Shown: positions 1-9,373, counted from the stretch's first letter. The stretch: DNA of 64,000 bases from Azotimanducus sp963663145 (GCA_963663145.1 OY760134.1:186001-250000); one strand, 5' to 3'. Notes: generated from the sequence alone by a model not told the origin. Translations and numbers: made by a program.

Positions 1-744
1 CGCATACGCAAGCTGCGCGGAGAACTCGGCAAGGTTGCCCGTCGGCGCGATTCCGGGCGCCGCAAGCGCGTTCGGGCAGGGGTTTCGAGCGTCGCCTTGG
101 TCGGCTACACCAACAGCGGTAAATCAACCTTGTTCAACCGGCTCACCGGGGCGGAGGTCTCTACCCGAGATCGTTCGTTTGAAACACTTGACCCGACCTT
201 GCGCCGGGTCGAGCTGCCGAGACGCGAGCCCGCCGTGCTGGTTGATACCGTCGGCTTCGTGCGCGAACTCCCACAAAGCTTGGTCGCCGCCTTTCGCGCC
301 ACGCTGGAAGAGGCGGTGCAGGCGGACCTCTTACTACTGGTGACCGATGTTTCGGCACCTGATCGCATACAGAGGCGAGAATCCGTCTTGAAAGTACTTC
401 TGGATATAGGTGCTCGCGACATCCCGCGTCTTGAAGTGGCGAATAAGGTTGATCTCGTCAATGAGGAGGCGGTACCGACCGGGCCGAATCTCTGCCCCGT
501 GAGTGCCCTCAAGGGAACCGGTATGGATGCCTTAAGGCAGCAGATTTCCCTCGCGCTCGGCATCGGCGATGTCCATCGGCTATCCATCACGCCGAGTGCT
601 GCGGGGGTTCGTTCACACCTCTATGGGCTCGGTGCGGTGATCGCAGAGAGCAGCGACTCCGACGGCACCATTCAACTCAAGGTGCGGCTCTCGTCCGCAC
701 GCCTGAACGCACTCTTGAAGGAGCAAGGGGTTGCGCTCGGGTGA
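1..744 (+). CDS. hflX: GTPase HflX, 5' end outside the window
   Basis: C-terminal part of the ribosome-associated GTPase HflX, which binds the 50S subunit and splits stalled or heat-damaged ribosomes. The frame is open from base 1, so the start and most of the N-terminal HflX domain lie to the left. The basic helix before the G domain is visible (RKLRGELGKVARRR). G1 is GYTNSGKST, G3 is DTVGFVREL, and NKVDL is the G4 motif. The protein ends in a short C-terminal domain and a TGA. In most gammaproteobacteria hflX is followed directly by hflK; here hflK lies 3.8 kb away, beyond three unrelated genes. Confidence 0.96.
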   Translation, partial: RIRKLRGELGKVARRRDSGRRKRVRAGVSSVALVGYTNSGKSTLFNRLTGAEVSTRDRSFETLDPTLRRVELPRREPAVLVDTVGFVRELPQSLVAAFRATLEEAVQADLLLLVTDVSAPDRIQRRESVLKVLLDIGARDIPRLEVANKVDLVNEEAVPTGPNLCPVSALKGTGMDALRQQISLALGIGDVHRLSITPSAAGVRSHLYGLGAVIAESSDSDGTIQLKVRLSSARLNALLKEQGVALG

Positions 745-813
745 GGTCAATACATAATGTCTACCCCTTACTATAGGTGTATCAAACCGATCATTAAGCG
801 AGGAGCGCACCAG

Positions 814-1299
814 ATGCATGACAATTCGCACATCGCGACTTGGATCGCCAAGCAGGAAATCGCCGAACTGCGACGACTCTACGCGCGCGCCACCGATCTG
901 ATCGGCATGGTGACGGAAGAATCCATTGCCGAAGGCCGCGCCATCTACCATCGCATATTCACCCCGGATGCCTCCATAGGCGCCGTCGGCATTGATCCCG
1001 CCGAAGGGCCTGATGCCTGGCTTGACGTGGTCGCCAACGCTTTGAAGGACTACGAGTCCACCCAGCACCTGATCGGCACACAGCTTGTCGAATTGGGCGC
1101 GCTGCCCGATGCCGACGGCAATGGCGGGGCGGCCAGCATGCTGAGTTATCTACAGGCTTGGCACTCGACGGCCGATGAAGTCTGGCTGTTCATGGGAACC
1201 TATAAGGACAAGCTATCCTATGGCAGCAAGAGCGGCTGGCAGATCAATGAAATGACGCTCGAGCAGATTGCCATGGAGCGGCGGCCCTTGGGCAGTTAG
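814..1299 (+). CDS. SnoaL-like / NTF2-fold protein
   Basis: Protein of 161 aa with the look of the SnoaL-like NTF2 fold (nuclear transport factor 2, DUF4440 relatives): an N-terminal helix pair (KQEIAELRRLYARATDLIG), a central region with HRIFTPDASIGAVG, and a C-terminal sheet ending WQINEMTLEQIAMERR. Members are small dehydratases, isomerases or binding proteins; no specific substrate can be read here. The ATG at 814 was chosen over an upstream in-frame ATG at 757 because GAGGAG lies about 10 bases before it. The TAG stop overlaps the stop of the convergent TonB-dependent receptor gene by four bases. Family assignment is by pattern and moderately sure. Confidence 0.75.
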   Translation: MHDNSHIATWIAKQEIAELRRLYARATDLIGMVTEESIAEGRAIYHRIFTPDASIGAVGIDPAEGPDAWLDVVANALKDYESTQHLIGTQLVELGALPDADGNGGAASMLSYLQAWHSTADEVWLFMGTYKDKLSYGSKSGWQINEMTLEQIAMERRPLGS

Positions 1300-4004
1300 A
1301 TCCGCGCTAGGACTTGCGCGTAGAGCATGCGGCCTTGCCAAGGGACGATGGATTCTCTCCAATAGACCGCGCCGCAACAAGACTCGTATCGGGCGGGTTG
1401 CGGATAGGTGTCGAAGAGGTTCTCCGCCCCGATTCGAATTCGATACCCGTTTCCGAAGTACCAACTGAATTGCGCGTCGAACATGATCTCAGCATCGAAG
1501 CGTTGAATTTCTTCAAGACTGTTTGAGTCCGCGTTCTCGTGCTCGCCGTAGTAGCGGGCTCTGACCATCAGCTCGACTGCATTCCAGTCATGCGTGAGAG
1601 TCACATTGCCCCTCGCAACCGGCAGAATGTTTTCCAAGTCAAACTCCGTCTCCCGGTCGATGAAGCTGCCGCGCTTGAGGATTTCGGTGCGGTTGTGATT
1701 CACCGCCACGCGCAATTCTGTCTGCCCAAATCGGCTGTCGAATTCATAGCCGGCGACCAGATCGACCCCCGAGGTGCGCGTGTCCACATCGTTGGTAAAG
1801 AACCGCAACTCGGCGATGTCCGTGGCACCCACCACCTGAAGATTCTGCAGCGCCCGCCGATCATCCTCGTCAAGCTCGAACACGGAGGACAGCACGATGC
1901 GGTCCGAGAGCTCAATGCGATAGTAGTCGAGCGTGAAACTCAGGCCGTTGTCGAAGTTCGCGGCGGCACCGAGGGTCAAGGACCAAGAATCCTCCGCATC
2001 AAGCGGTTCGCTTCCGAATAGGCCCGAGGCTGGATGGTCGGCGGGAAACACCCCTTGTGCGACCGGGAAGCCCCGCGCGTTGATACGCGTCGATACATTG
2101 GCGGTTGATATCTGGCCGGGTGTCGGAGCACGAAAGCCGGTGCCGATTGATCCCCTCAGATTGATCGACTCGCTGACCCCGTATCTCGCCGCCAGCCTGC
2201 CGATGCCGACATTGCCGAAGTCCTCAAAGTCCTCGTAGCGCAGGGCGAGATCGACCAAGAGATTATCAGCCACATCGACTTCGAGGTTTGCATAGGCCGC
2301 GTAGCTTGCACGTTCGTAGTCGGATGCGAACGCAGGTGGATACCCGGGGAATCCGTTCGACCCCACCGCGAGCGCGTTGTTGATGGGGTCGCCGTACGGA
2401 CAGAGTCCTCCCACCCGTTCAAAACCGGGGATCCGGCACTGTATCTCGACGAGGTCGTCATTCGCATCCGCGTCCACCTCCGCCTGGGTGATCTCGAAAT
2501 TGAATGGGTCTTGGCGTGCGAACGGGCCGACAACGTAGGAAGCTTCGCCGCCTTCGCCAATCTCATAGCCCTCGCGCCGATACTCCAAGCCGAACGCTAA
2601 GTGCTTTGGGCGCGTGCCAGCCTTTGCGAGTTCCAGCGTGAAATCGGCGTTGAGCGCAAGTTCGTCATTGGACAGGTCGCCTGGACGGAAGCTGGTGGGT
2701 GTTTGCGGACCCATTGAAGGGTTGAGAGTGTTGGCAATGCGATAGCCGATCTCGCTCCTGCCGTAGCTTGCCGATAGGTCAAATGCGAGGCCATTTCCCG
2801 ATGCGCCATCGATGCCGACGACAAGGCTAGCGTCCATCACCCTTCCAGAGAACTGCGGCGTGAATCCGGCCGGATACAGCGTGGCGCGCGGATCATAAAT
2901 GCTGCCATCGGCAAGGCGCACAGGCAGCAGTTGGGTCACGCCGGGGCGACGGTAAAAGAAGCCTCCGGTCGAATCGCGCTGTGAATAGCCGCCGAAGGAA
3001 TAGAGCGCGAAATCATTGGCAAGCGGCCACTCGGCATTGAAGGCCGCCATCCATTGCTCCCGTTCGGGTTGTCCCCAAATCTGCGCGGGCCGTTTGAACT
3101 CGCGGTCACCGCCAATGCGGTGGTAATTTTCGGCAAATCGTCGGTCGAGATCGTCGGGAACGCCGTCACTCAAAGGCAAGACCTGCAAGAGTTCTCCGTT
3201 TTCTCCATAGGTGTAGGTGAAGGCATCGGGACCGTAATAGTCGACGCCGCCGAGTCGCAATTCACTCGCCGTGGCCTCGAAAGGCTGTAGACCGGATTGG
3301 CCAATGGTAAGGTCATAGGCTTGCGAACGGCTGGTGGGTGACACTTCCGCATACTGAGCGCTCATGTGCATGAACCCCTGCTCGCCAAGCGCGAACCCGC
3401 CGCTCGCTTCAAGCCGCAGTTCTTCGCCGTCGCCTTCTTCGTAGCCCCCATAGCGGGCGGCGGCTTCGAATCCCGAAGCCGCGTCTTTGAGATTGAAGTT
3501 GATCACACCGGCGATGGCATCCGAACCATAGAGGGCCGCAGCACCATCGCGAAGAATTTCCATGGAGGCGATGGCACCCGATGGCAGCCCGCTCAAGTCC
3601 GCGCCATGCGGCCCGAAACCACCGAGGCGGATCAGGGCACCGCGATGTCGACGTTTGCCATTGATTAGTACCAGGGTGTGATGCGAGTCGAGACCGCGCA
3701 ACGAACTGGGTCGAATAAAGGCGGCGCCGTCCGAAATCGGGTGACGCTGCAGGAAGAACGAGGGAACAACGTTGCTGATGACATCCAAGAGGTCGGAGGA
3801 ATTGACGCTGTCGATGACTTCCGTATCGAAGAAATCCACCGGCACCGGCGTTTCGATCGCCGCTCGCGCCCGGTGGCGCGTGCCAATGGTGACGATTTCT
3901 TCGATTATCGCCTGTGCATGCTCTCCATCATCATAGGATGCCTCGGCAATCGCCGACAGCGGTGCCAAGGCGATGACCAACAGATGCTTGCAAGAACACT
4001 TCAT
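1296..4004 (-). CDS. TonB-dependent outer-membrane receptor
   Basis: About 902 aa. Outer-membrane beta-barrel receptor that imports a bound ligand (siderophore, vitamin, glycan or other) using TonB energy. A signal peptide begins MKCSCKHLLVIALAPLSAIA, so the start was set at 4004; the frame is open up to 4076 but that extension has no signal peptide and would overlap the next gene. The plug domain follows (ETPVPVDFFDTEVID as a TonB-box-like region, then RGLDSHHTLVLINGKRR and SMEILRDGAAALYGSDAIAG), then a long barrel with the closing GAENLFDTYPQPARY region and a terminal aromatic-rich strand. The substrate cannot be named. It sits between hflX and hflK on the opposite strand, with an amidohydrolase remnant upstream. 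Confidence 0.93.
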   Translation of the reverse strand: MKCSCKHLLVIALAPLSAIAEASYDDGEHAQAIIEEIVTIGTRHRARAAIETPVPVDFFDTEVIDSVNSSDLLDVISNVVPSFFLQRHPISDGAAFIRPSSLRGLDSHHTLVLINGKRRHRGALIRLGGFGPHGADLSGLPSGAIASMEILRDGAAALYGSDAIAGVINFNLKDAASGFEAAARYGGYEEGDGEELRLEASGGFALGEQGFMHMSAQYAEVSPTSRSQAYDLTIGQSGLQPFEATASELRLGGVDYYGPDAFTYTYGENGELLQVLPLSDGVPDDLDRRFAENYHRIGGDREFKRPAQIWGQPEREQWMAAFNAEWPLANDFALYSFGGYSQRDSTGGFFYRRPGVTQLLPVRLADGSIYDPRATLYPAGFTPQFSGRVMDASLVVGIDGASGNGLAFDLSASYGRSEIGYRIANTLNPSMGPQTPTSFRPGDLSNDELALNADFTLELAKAGTRPKHLAFGLEYRREGYEIGEGGEASYVVGPFARQDPFNFEITQAEVDADANDDLVEIQCRIPGFERVGGLCPYGDPINNALAVGSNGFPGYPPAFASDYERASYAAYANLEVDVADNLLVDLALRYEDFEDFGNVGIGRLAARYGVSESINLRGSIGTGFRAPTPGQISTANVSTRINARGFPVAQGVFPADHPASGLFGSEPLDAEDSWSLTLGAAANFDNGLSFTLDYYRIELSDRIVLSSVFELDEDDRRALQNLQVVGATDIAELRFFTNDVDTRTSGVDLVAGYEFDSRFGQTELRVAVNHNRTEILKRGSFIDRETEFDLENILPVARGNVTLTHDWNAVELMVRARYYGEHENADSNSLEEIQRFDAEIMFDAQFSWYFGNGYRIRIGAENLFDTYPQPARYESCCGAVYWRESIVPWQGRMLYAQVLARI

Positions 4005-4059
4005 AGCCCGACTTGACTTTCCGCTTGCGCGGGAGTCATCCTCTTTTTCGTTTGCGATG

Positions 4060-4455
4060 TCAATTGATTCGAGCATAGCGTTCGCTTAATTGGGTGAGCC
4101 GCCGTATGCGCTCGTCTTGATCCATCCATCGGCCGCGCAGCATGACGGCGCGAACACCTGAAGTATGACGAATATCTTCAAGCGGATTCGCGCCGAGCAG
4201 CAACAGATCCGCCGCGACCCCCTCGGCGATACGTTCAAACTCATCTTGCATATCGATCACCCTCAGGTGTTCACGAGAAACGCCGGAACGATCGCCAACC
4301 GCGACAATTCGATCTTGCCCGACCATCACATCCGCTTCGATCAGGCCTTGTTCACGCGGGGTGACAAGATGCCCGTTGGTGAAGAGATAGGGCTCGGCAT
4401 ACGAGATGCCCGCCAAGAACAGCAGCAATACTGCTGAAAGCAGCTTTCGCGCCAT
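4060..4455 (-). pseudogene. amidohydrolase with its catalytic core deleted
   Basis: Short 131-codon frame that joins the two ends of a secreted amidohydrolase. After a signal peptide (MARKLLSAVLLLFLAGISYA) comes the usual N-terminal sheet (LFTNGHLVTP, DVMVGQDRIVAVG). It passes abruptly into the C-terminal part (RIAEGVAADLLLLGANPLED, VRAVMLRGRW). The whole metal-binding TIM barrel with its HxH and later His/Asp ligands is missing; full proteins of this type are roughly 400-450 aa. The reading frame is kept, so the deletion of some 270-300 codons is clean. A catalytic product is not possible. It is probably a remnant of a gene once co-transcribed with the downstream receptor. Confidence 0.8.
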
Positions 4456-4593
4456 ACGGATTTCCCTCGTTCCCTTCGCGGGTAGATGGTAATTGAAAGC
4501 GGACGGCGGCGAAAGGCAGATTCCAAGCTCCCATTCACTATGAATCACTGCTTAGCCTGTTAGAATTCCTTTCGATTCTCTAGGTACAGAATT

Positions 4594-5721
4594 ATGAACT
4601 GGAATGAAGGCGACGGTGATCAGGATCCTTGGGGTCGCCGCAACCGAGGCCCGCAGGCCCGCTCGCAAGGATCCCCAAGTTCGGGGGGCGGCGGCTCGGG
4701 CGGCTTCATGCGCTTCCTGCGCTTCGGATCAGGCCCGGGGGCGACCACTGGACCACTGGTATTTTTGATCGTCATTGTCGTGATCGCCTATGTCGTGCTG
4801 GGGCTCTACCAACTTGACCAATCGCAGAGAGGCGTGGTGCTGCGCTTCGGCGAGCTTCGCGAAGAGTTGCTGCTGCCCGGACTCAGTTGGCAGCCGCCGG
4901 TCATCGACAGGGTAACGAAAGTCAATGTCACGCGCGTGAACTCGCACGATCACACGGATCTGATGTTGACCGAGGACGAGAACATCGTCAATGTGAAGCT
5001 CAGCGTGCAATACGTCGTCGGTGACCCCAAGGCGTTCACCACAGAGATTCTCCAGCCCGGGGTGGCATTGGAGCACGCCACCGAGAGTGCGCTTCGCCAT
5101 GTTGTCGGCGGCTCGTCAATGGATCAGGTCATCACTGAAGGCCGGGCGGAAGTCGCAGCGGAAGTGCAGTCGCGATTGCAGACCTATTTGGACCGCTACC
5201 GATCGGGGCTGCGCGTGGTCAAGGTCAACATCGATGAGAGCGGCCCGCCTGCGCAGGTGCAGGATGCCTTCGACGATGTGCAAAAAGCCAAGGAGGACGA
5301 GGTGCGGCTCAGGAACGAAGCGAACGCCTATGCCGAAAAGGTCGTACCTGAAGCGCGTGGCGACGCGCAAAAGCAGCTCGAGGAAGCCAACGCCTACCGA
5401 GACCAGGTAATCGCTGAAGCCAAGGGTGAAGCCGAACGCTTCAAGAAGCTCTTGGCGGAGTATCAGCTCGCCAAGAATGTGACGCGCGACCGGCTGTATA
5501 TCGATGCCATGGAGTCGGTGCTATCGAATTCCACCAAGGTGATGGTTGACGTGGAAGAAAGCAACAACGTACTTTTCCTGCCGCTTGATCAATTGACGGC
5601 GACCGCCATCGCGAGGGAGAGGCAGCAGCAGTCGCTCGCCAACACGGACGACAGCCTCGCCAGTAATTTGACCCGCTCGAGTGGCGATAGCGCGAGCGGC
5701 TTTGACCGTCCGAGGAGATAG
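4594..5721 (+). CDS. hflK: HflK, membrane protease modulator (SPFH protein)
   Basis: 375 aa. HflK and HflC form the large SPFH-domain cage around FtsH hexamers in the inner membrane and modulate its degradation of membrane proteins. A Gly/Pro/Arg-rich cytoplasmic N-terminus precedes one membrane span (GPLVFLIVIVVIAYVVLGLY). The SPFH/band-7 domain starts with GVVLRFGELRE, and a long charged helical region (KAKEDEVRLRNEANAYAEKV) follows. The tail is low-complexity. Length is close to the usual 380-420 aa. hflC follows after two bases, so the pair is one operon. It ends in TAG, which matters for judging amber codons elsewhere in this window. Confidence 0.97.
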   Translation: MNWNEGDGDQDPWGRRNRGPQARSQGSPSSGGGGSGGFMRFLRFGSGPGATTGPLVFLIVIVVIAYVVLGLYQLDQSQRGVVLRFGELREELLLPGLSWQPPVIDRVTKVNVTRVNSHDHTDLMLTEDENIVNVKLSVQYVVGDPKAFTTEILQPGVALEHATESALRHVVGGSSMDQVITEGRAEVAAEVQSRLQTYLDRYRSGLRVVKVNIDESGPPAQVQDAFDDVQKAKEDEVRLRNEANAYAEKVVPEARGDAQKQLEEANAYRDQVIAEAKGEAERFKKLLAEYQLAKNVTRDRLYIDAMESVLSNSTKVMVDVEESNNVLFLPLDQLTATAIARERQQQSLANTDDSLASNLTRSSGDSASGFDRPRR

Positions 5722-5723
5722 CC

Positions 5724-6593
5724 ATGTCACTGAAAAATCTCATAGCCGTCGTCCTCGGCATTCTCGTCATCCTCCTGCTCTTTATGAGCTTTTACACGGT
5801 GGAGCAAACCGAACGGGCGGTGCTGCTTCGTTTCGGCGCCGTATCCAAGGCTGATGTTTCACCTGGACTGCATTTCAAACTGCCCATTGCCGATGAGGTG
5901 AAACGAACCGAGGCGCGGGTGCTCACGGTCGATTCAGAGCCTGAGCGCTACTTCACGCTTGAGAAAAAGCCCTTGATCGTAGATTCCTTCGTCAAGTGGC
6001 GTGTCGATGATGTCTCCAGCTACTATACGGCGACCGGATTCGATGACAACGCCGCGCGTCTTAGAATCGCTGAGCGGGTCAACGAAGGATTAAGAAACCA
6101 GATCAGCCGCCGCGACATGCACGAAGTCATTTCGGGTGAACGCGATCAACTCATGCGCGAACTCACCGAGCAGCTCGATGTCGCCATGCGCCGTGAATTC
6201 GGCATTCGCGTGCTCGATGTTCGCGTCAAACGCATCGACCTGCCACCGGAAGTGAGCGTGGCCGTGTATCAGCGCATGAATTCGGAACGCGAGATCGAGG
6301 CCCAGCAGCATCGCGCCGCTGGACGAGAGCTGGCGCTTGGTATCAACGCCGATGCCGATCGACAAGTGGTGGTCATAGGCGCTGAAGCCTATAGAGAGGC
6401 CGAAGAGCTGCGCGGCGATGGCGATGCGGAGGCGGCTCGAATCTATGCCGAAGCCTTCAACCAAGATCCCGAATTCTACGAGTTCTACCGTAGTGTCAAT
6501 GCCTATGTGAAGGTGTTCGCGGACAAGGGCGATGTGCTGGTGCTCGACCCCAAGAGCGATTTCTTCAAGTACCTTGAAAAATCGGGGCAGTAA
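5724..6593 (+). CDS. hflC: HflC, membrane protease modulator (SPFH protein)
   Basis: 289 aa partner of HflK. An N-terminal membrane anchor (LIAVVLGILVILLLFMSFY) is followed by the SPFH domain (ERAVLLRFGAV, FVKWRVDD, RNQISRRDMHEVISGERD). The helical C-terminal part has REIEAQQHRAAGRELA. It is slightly shorter than the E. coli protein (about 334 aa), mostly in the helical part. The start is two bases after the hflK stop, so the two are transcribed together. A perfect palindrome lies immediately downstream. Confidence 0.97.
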   Translation: MSLKNLIAVVLGILVILLLFMSFYTVEQTERAVLLRFGAVSKADVSPGLHFKLPIADEVKRTEARVLTVDSEPERYFTLEKKPLIVDSFVKWRVDDVSSYYTATGFDDNAARLRIAERVNEGLRNQISRRDMHEVISGERDQLMRELTEQLDVAMRREFGIRVLDVRVKRIDLPPEVSVAVYQRMNSEREIEAQQHRAAGRELALGINADADRQVVVIGAEAYREAEELRGDGDAEAARIYAEAFNQDPEFYEFYRSVNAYVKVFADKGDVLVLDPKSDFFKYLEKSGQ

Positions 6594-6601
6594 AGGGAGT
6601 C

Positions 6602-6660
6602 CCCCCCTTCGACGCGGAGTCAAATCCGCTGCGCGGATTTGACTCCGCGTCGAAGGGGGG
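6602..6660. repeat. perfect 28-bp inverted repeat with a 3-base loop
   Basis: Arms 6602-6629 and 6633-6660 are exact reverse complements around the loop TGC. The arms begin with six C and contain GACGCGGAGTCAAATCC. There is no T-run after it, so it is not a standard intrinsic terminator, and it is longer and cleaner than most. It lies between hflC and hisZ in 93 non-coding bases. A dispersed extragenic palindrome (REP-like) or a transcript-stabilising hairpin is plausible. Confidence 0.9.
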
Positions 6661-6686
6661 CGTGCGGCCTCGGTGTTTCTTAGGCC

Positions 6687-7862
6687 ATGAATATGCGTGA
6701 CTCTCGGCTTCCGGAAGGGGTGGAAGATGTCTTGCCGCCTCACGCCCGTGCACTTGAAGGCTTGCGCCGTGCGATTCTTGACATGCTGCACGCGCATGGA
6801 TACGACTATGTGCTTTGTCCAGTGTTCGAGTATCTCGATTCATTGCTTGTGGGTGCCGGTGCGGACTTGGAACTGCAAACCTTCACCTTCACCGACCGCC
6901 AGAGCGGTCGCTTGCTCGGCCTGCGCGCGGACCTCACCTCGCAAGCACTACGCATCGATGCCAGTAGAGTCCGACGCGAGGGCGTCACGCGCCTTTGCTA
7001 CTCCGGCCCGGTTGCCAGAGCCCAGCCCGAAGGTGTGTTCGCCATGCGCGAATCTCAGATTATTGGGGCAGAACTCTTCGGTTCGGACAGCCAGTCCGCC
7101 GATGCCGAAATCGTCTCACTCATGGCGGGTGTCCTCAGCCTCGCGGGCATCACCCGACCATTTATCGAAGTTGGACATGTCGGCATCGTCGCGGAACTCG
7201 TCGCAGAACTTGAGCTCGATGCGAAGCAACGAACCCGTCTCTACGCGGCCCTGCATCGAAAAGCCTATGAGGAGGTCAGGGAACTCACCAAAGGCTGCGG
7301 ACGGGCGGGGCCTGCGCTCGTGGCGCTCACCGACCTCTTCGGCGACGAGGACACGCTCAAGTCCGCGCACGAGGTGTTCATGGACGCGCCCGGCCAAGTC
7401 TTGCGGCGACTCAAGGAGCTCGAATCCTTTGTCGAGCTGCTCAGGCAGCGGGTGCCTTCAGCCATATTGCGCATCGACCTCGCCGAGACCACTGGCTTCT
7501 CCTATCACACGGGGCTGGTGTTTGCCGCCTATTCGAAGGATTCTGGACAAGTACTTGCGCGTGGAGGCAGGTACGACGGTTTGGGTGGGCGCTACGGGCG
7601 CCCGCGTCCGGCCGTCGGATTTGATCTCGACCTCGCGCGATTCCCAATCGGAGCCGATGCGCAATCTCGCACGACTTGGGTGCCCAAGAGCCAAGAGATG
7701 AGCGAAGCACAACGGCAAGCTCGGCAGACGCGCATGGCGAACCTTCGAGAAGAAGGCTGGCGTGTTGTCGAGGCACTCTCGGAAGATGAGCCGATGCCGG
7801 AAGGGGTGAGCCACAGGCTCATCTTGGGTGAGGCGAACGAATGGCGACCTGAGCCTCTATAG
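6687..7862 (+). CDS. hisZ: HisZ, ATP phosphoribosyltransferase regulatory subunit
   Basis: 391 aa class II aminoacyl-tRNA-synthetase paralogue that activates and regulates short-form HisG in the first step of histidine synthesis. It opens with LPEGVEDVLPPHA, has the motif-2-like stretch LRADLTSQALRIDASR with the SGPV segment, and a late GFSYHTGLVFAAY and ARGGRYDGL pair as in HisZ/HisS-like proteins. It lacks the anticodon-binding domain expected of a real HisRS. hisG is not in the window. It sits 11 bases before purA, as in many gammaproteobacteria, and is probably co-transcribed with it. Confidence 0.95.
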   Translation: MNMRDSRLPEGVEDVLPPHARALEGLRRAILDMLHAHGYDYVLCPVFEYLDSLLVGAGADLELQTFTFTDRQSGRLLGLRADLTSQALRIDASRVRREGVTRLCYSGPVARAQPEGVFAMRESQIIGAELFGSDSQSADAEIVSLMAGVLSLAGITRPFIEVGHVGIVAELVAELELDAKQRTRLYAALHRKAYEEVRELTKGCGRAGPALVALTDLFGDEDTLKSAHEVFMDAPGQVLRRLKELESFVELLRQRVPSAILRIDLAETTGFSYHTGLVFAAYSKDSGQVLARGGRYDGLGGRYGRPRPAVGFDLDLARFPIGADAQSRTTWVPKSQEMSEAQRQARQTRMANLREEGWRVVEALSEDEPMPEGVSHRLILGEANEWRPEPL

Positions 7863-7873
7863 GAGACCGGCTA

Positions 7874-9154
7874 GTGGCGAAAGCGGTAGTCGTACTGGGC
7901 ACCCAATGGGGCGATGAGGGGAAAGGCAAGATCGTTGACCTGCTGACCGAGTCGGCCGACGCGGTGGTGCGATTTCAGGGTGGTCACAATGCGGGGCACA
8001 CCTTGGTCATAGGCAACCAGAAGCACGTCCTGCACTTGGTGCCTTCCGGTATCTTTCGCGACCAAGTTGTCTGCATGATTGGCAATGGCGTGGTGCTGGA
8101 GCCCAGAGCGCTCGTGGCAGAAATCGACAAGCTGCTCGATCACGGCATTCCCGTGAGTGATCGGCTTCGAATCAGCCCCGCGTGCCAGCTCATACTCCCC
8201 TACCACCAAGCTCTGGACCTTGCCCGCGAGCACGCGCGGGGGTCTGCGAAGATCGGCACGACCGGCCGGGGCATAGGCCCCGCCTACGAAGACAAGGTGG
8301 CGCGGCGCGGCATTCGCTTGGCGGACCTCGCGGATGAAAGTCGATTCGCGGCGCACCTGCAGGAGGTGCTCGCGTATCACAACTTCGTCTTGAAACATTA
8401 CCACCAAGCGAAGACCATCGATTATGCACAGGTACTTGAGTCGAGCCTCGCTGCGGGCGAACGGCTGCTGCCACTCGTTGACGATGTTGTGGCTTCGCTG
8501 CACAGATTGCGATTGGAAGGAGGGTGCATACTCTTTGAAGGCGCACAGGGTTCTCTGCTTGATGTTGACCTTGGCACCTATCCATTCGTGACTTCCTCCA
8601 ACACCACTGCCGGCGGCACTGCCATAGGCAGTGGCTTTGGACCGCTGCACCTCGACTACATCCTTGGCATCACCAAAGCCTATGCGACGCGCGTCGGATC
8701 AGGTCCGTTTCCCACCGAACTCAATGATCCTGTTGGCGAACAGCTTGCCGAGCGCGGTCATGAATTTGGATCGACTACCGGACGACCGCGCCGCTGCGGA
8801 TGGTTCGATGCCGTCGCGCTTCGGTCCGTGGTGCTCATTAATAGCGTCTCCGGCCTCTGCATCACCAAACTCGATGTGCTGGACGGCTTGGAGTCCATCA
8901 AGCTGTGTATTGCTTACGAGCAGGATGTGCAGGGCACGTCAACCGCACGGGACTATGCGGAGGTCACGCCCATCTATGAGGAACTCCCAGGCTGGCAAGA
9001 ATCCACCCAAGGCGTTCGCAGACTTGACGAGCTGCCCAAGAACGCGCTTGCCTACCTGCGTAGAATTGAAGAGGTCGTCGGTTGTCCTTTGGATATCATA
9101 TCGACTGGCCCGGAACGCTCTGAAACAATAGTTCTGAAGCGGATATTCGATTAG
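7874..9154 (+). CDS. purA: adenylosuccinate synthetase
   Basis: 426 aa. Makes adenylosuccinate from IMP, aspartate and GTP in the first committed step to AMP. The N-terminal GTP loop is GTQWGDEGKGK, followed by VRFQGGHNAGHT. GTTGRGIGPAYEDK and the late substrate-binding motif STTGRPRRCGW with the KLDVLDG guanine motif are all present. Full length. It uses a GTG start with AGGAGA about 8 bases upstream and ends in TAG. The TAG gives the normal C-terminus, which argues against general read-through of TAG in this organism. Confidence 0.98.
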   Translation: MAKAVVVLGTQWGDEGKGKIVDLLTESADAVVRFQGGHNAGHTLVIGNQKHVLHLVPSGIFRDQVVCMIGNGVVLEPRALVAEIDKLLDHGIPVSDRLRISPACQLILPYHQALDLAREHARGSAKIGTTGRGIGPAYEDKVARRGIRLADLADESRFAAHLQEVLAYHNFVLKHYHQAKTIDYAQVLESSLAAGERLLPLVDDVVASLHRLRLEGGCILFEGAQGSLLDVDLGTYPFVTSSNTTAGGTAIGSGFGPLHLDYILGITKAYATRVGSGPFPTELNDPVGEQLAERGHEFGSTTGRPRRCGWFDAVALRSVVLINSVSGLCITKLDVLDGLESIKLCIAYEQDVQGTSTARDYAEVTPIYEELPGWQESTQGVRRLDELPKNALAYLRRIEEVVGCPLDIISTGPERSETIVLKRIFD

Positions 9155-9172
9155 TTTGACTGGTGCTCAACC

Positions 9173-9373
9173 ATGCTTGACTCACAATTGCTCGAGATCC
9201 TCATCTGTCCGGTATCGGGTGGAAAATTGGTGTACCGCCAAGACCTATCCGAACTCTGGTGCGAGACCAGCGCGCTTGCCTATCCGGTAAGAGACGACAT
9301 CCCCATCATGCTGGAGTCGGAAGCCCGCAAGCTCGACGAGGGTGAGTGGACCAACGAATCACTTCCGCATTGA
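9173..9373 (+). CDS. Trm112-family protein (UPF0434, YcaR-like)
   Basis: 66 aa small zinc-ribbon-like protein. LLEILICPVSGGKLVY, a second degenerate half (ELWCETSALAYPVRDDIPIML) and an acidic C-terminus match the bacterial Trm112 family. In eukaryotes Trm112 activates several methyltransferases; the bacterial role is less clear. It begins 18 bases after purA and may belong to its transcript. Confidence 0.9.
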   Translation: MLDSQLLEILICPVSGGKLVYRQDLSELWCETSALAYPVRDDIPIMLESEARKLDEGEWTNESLPH

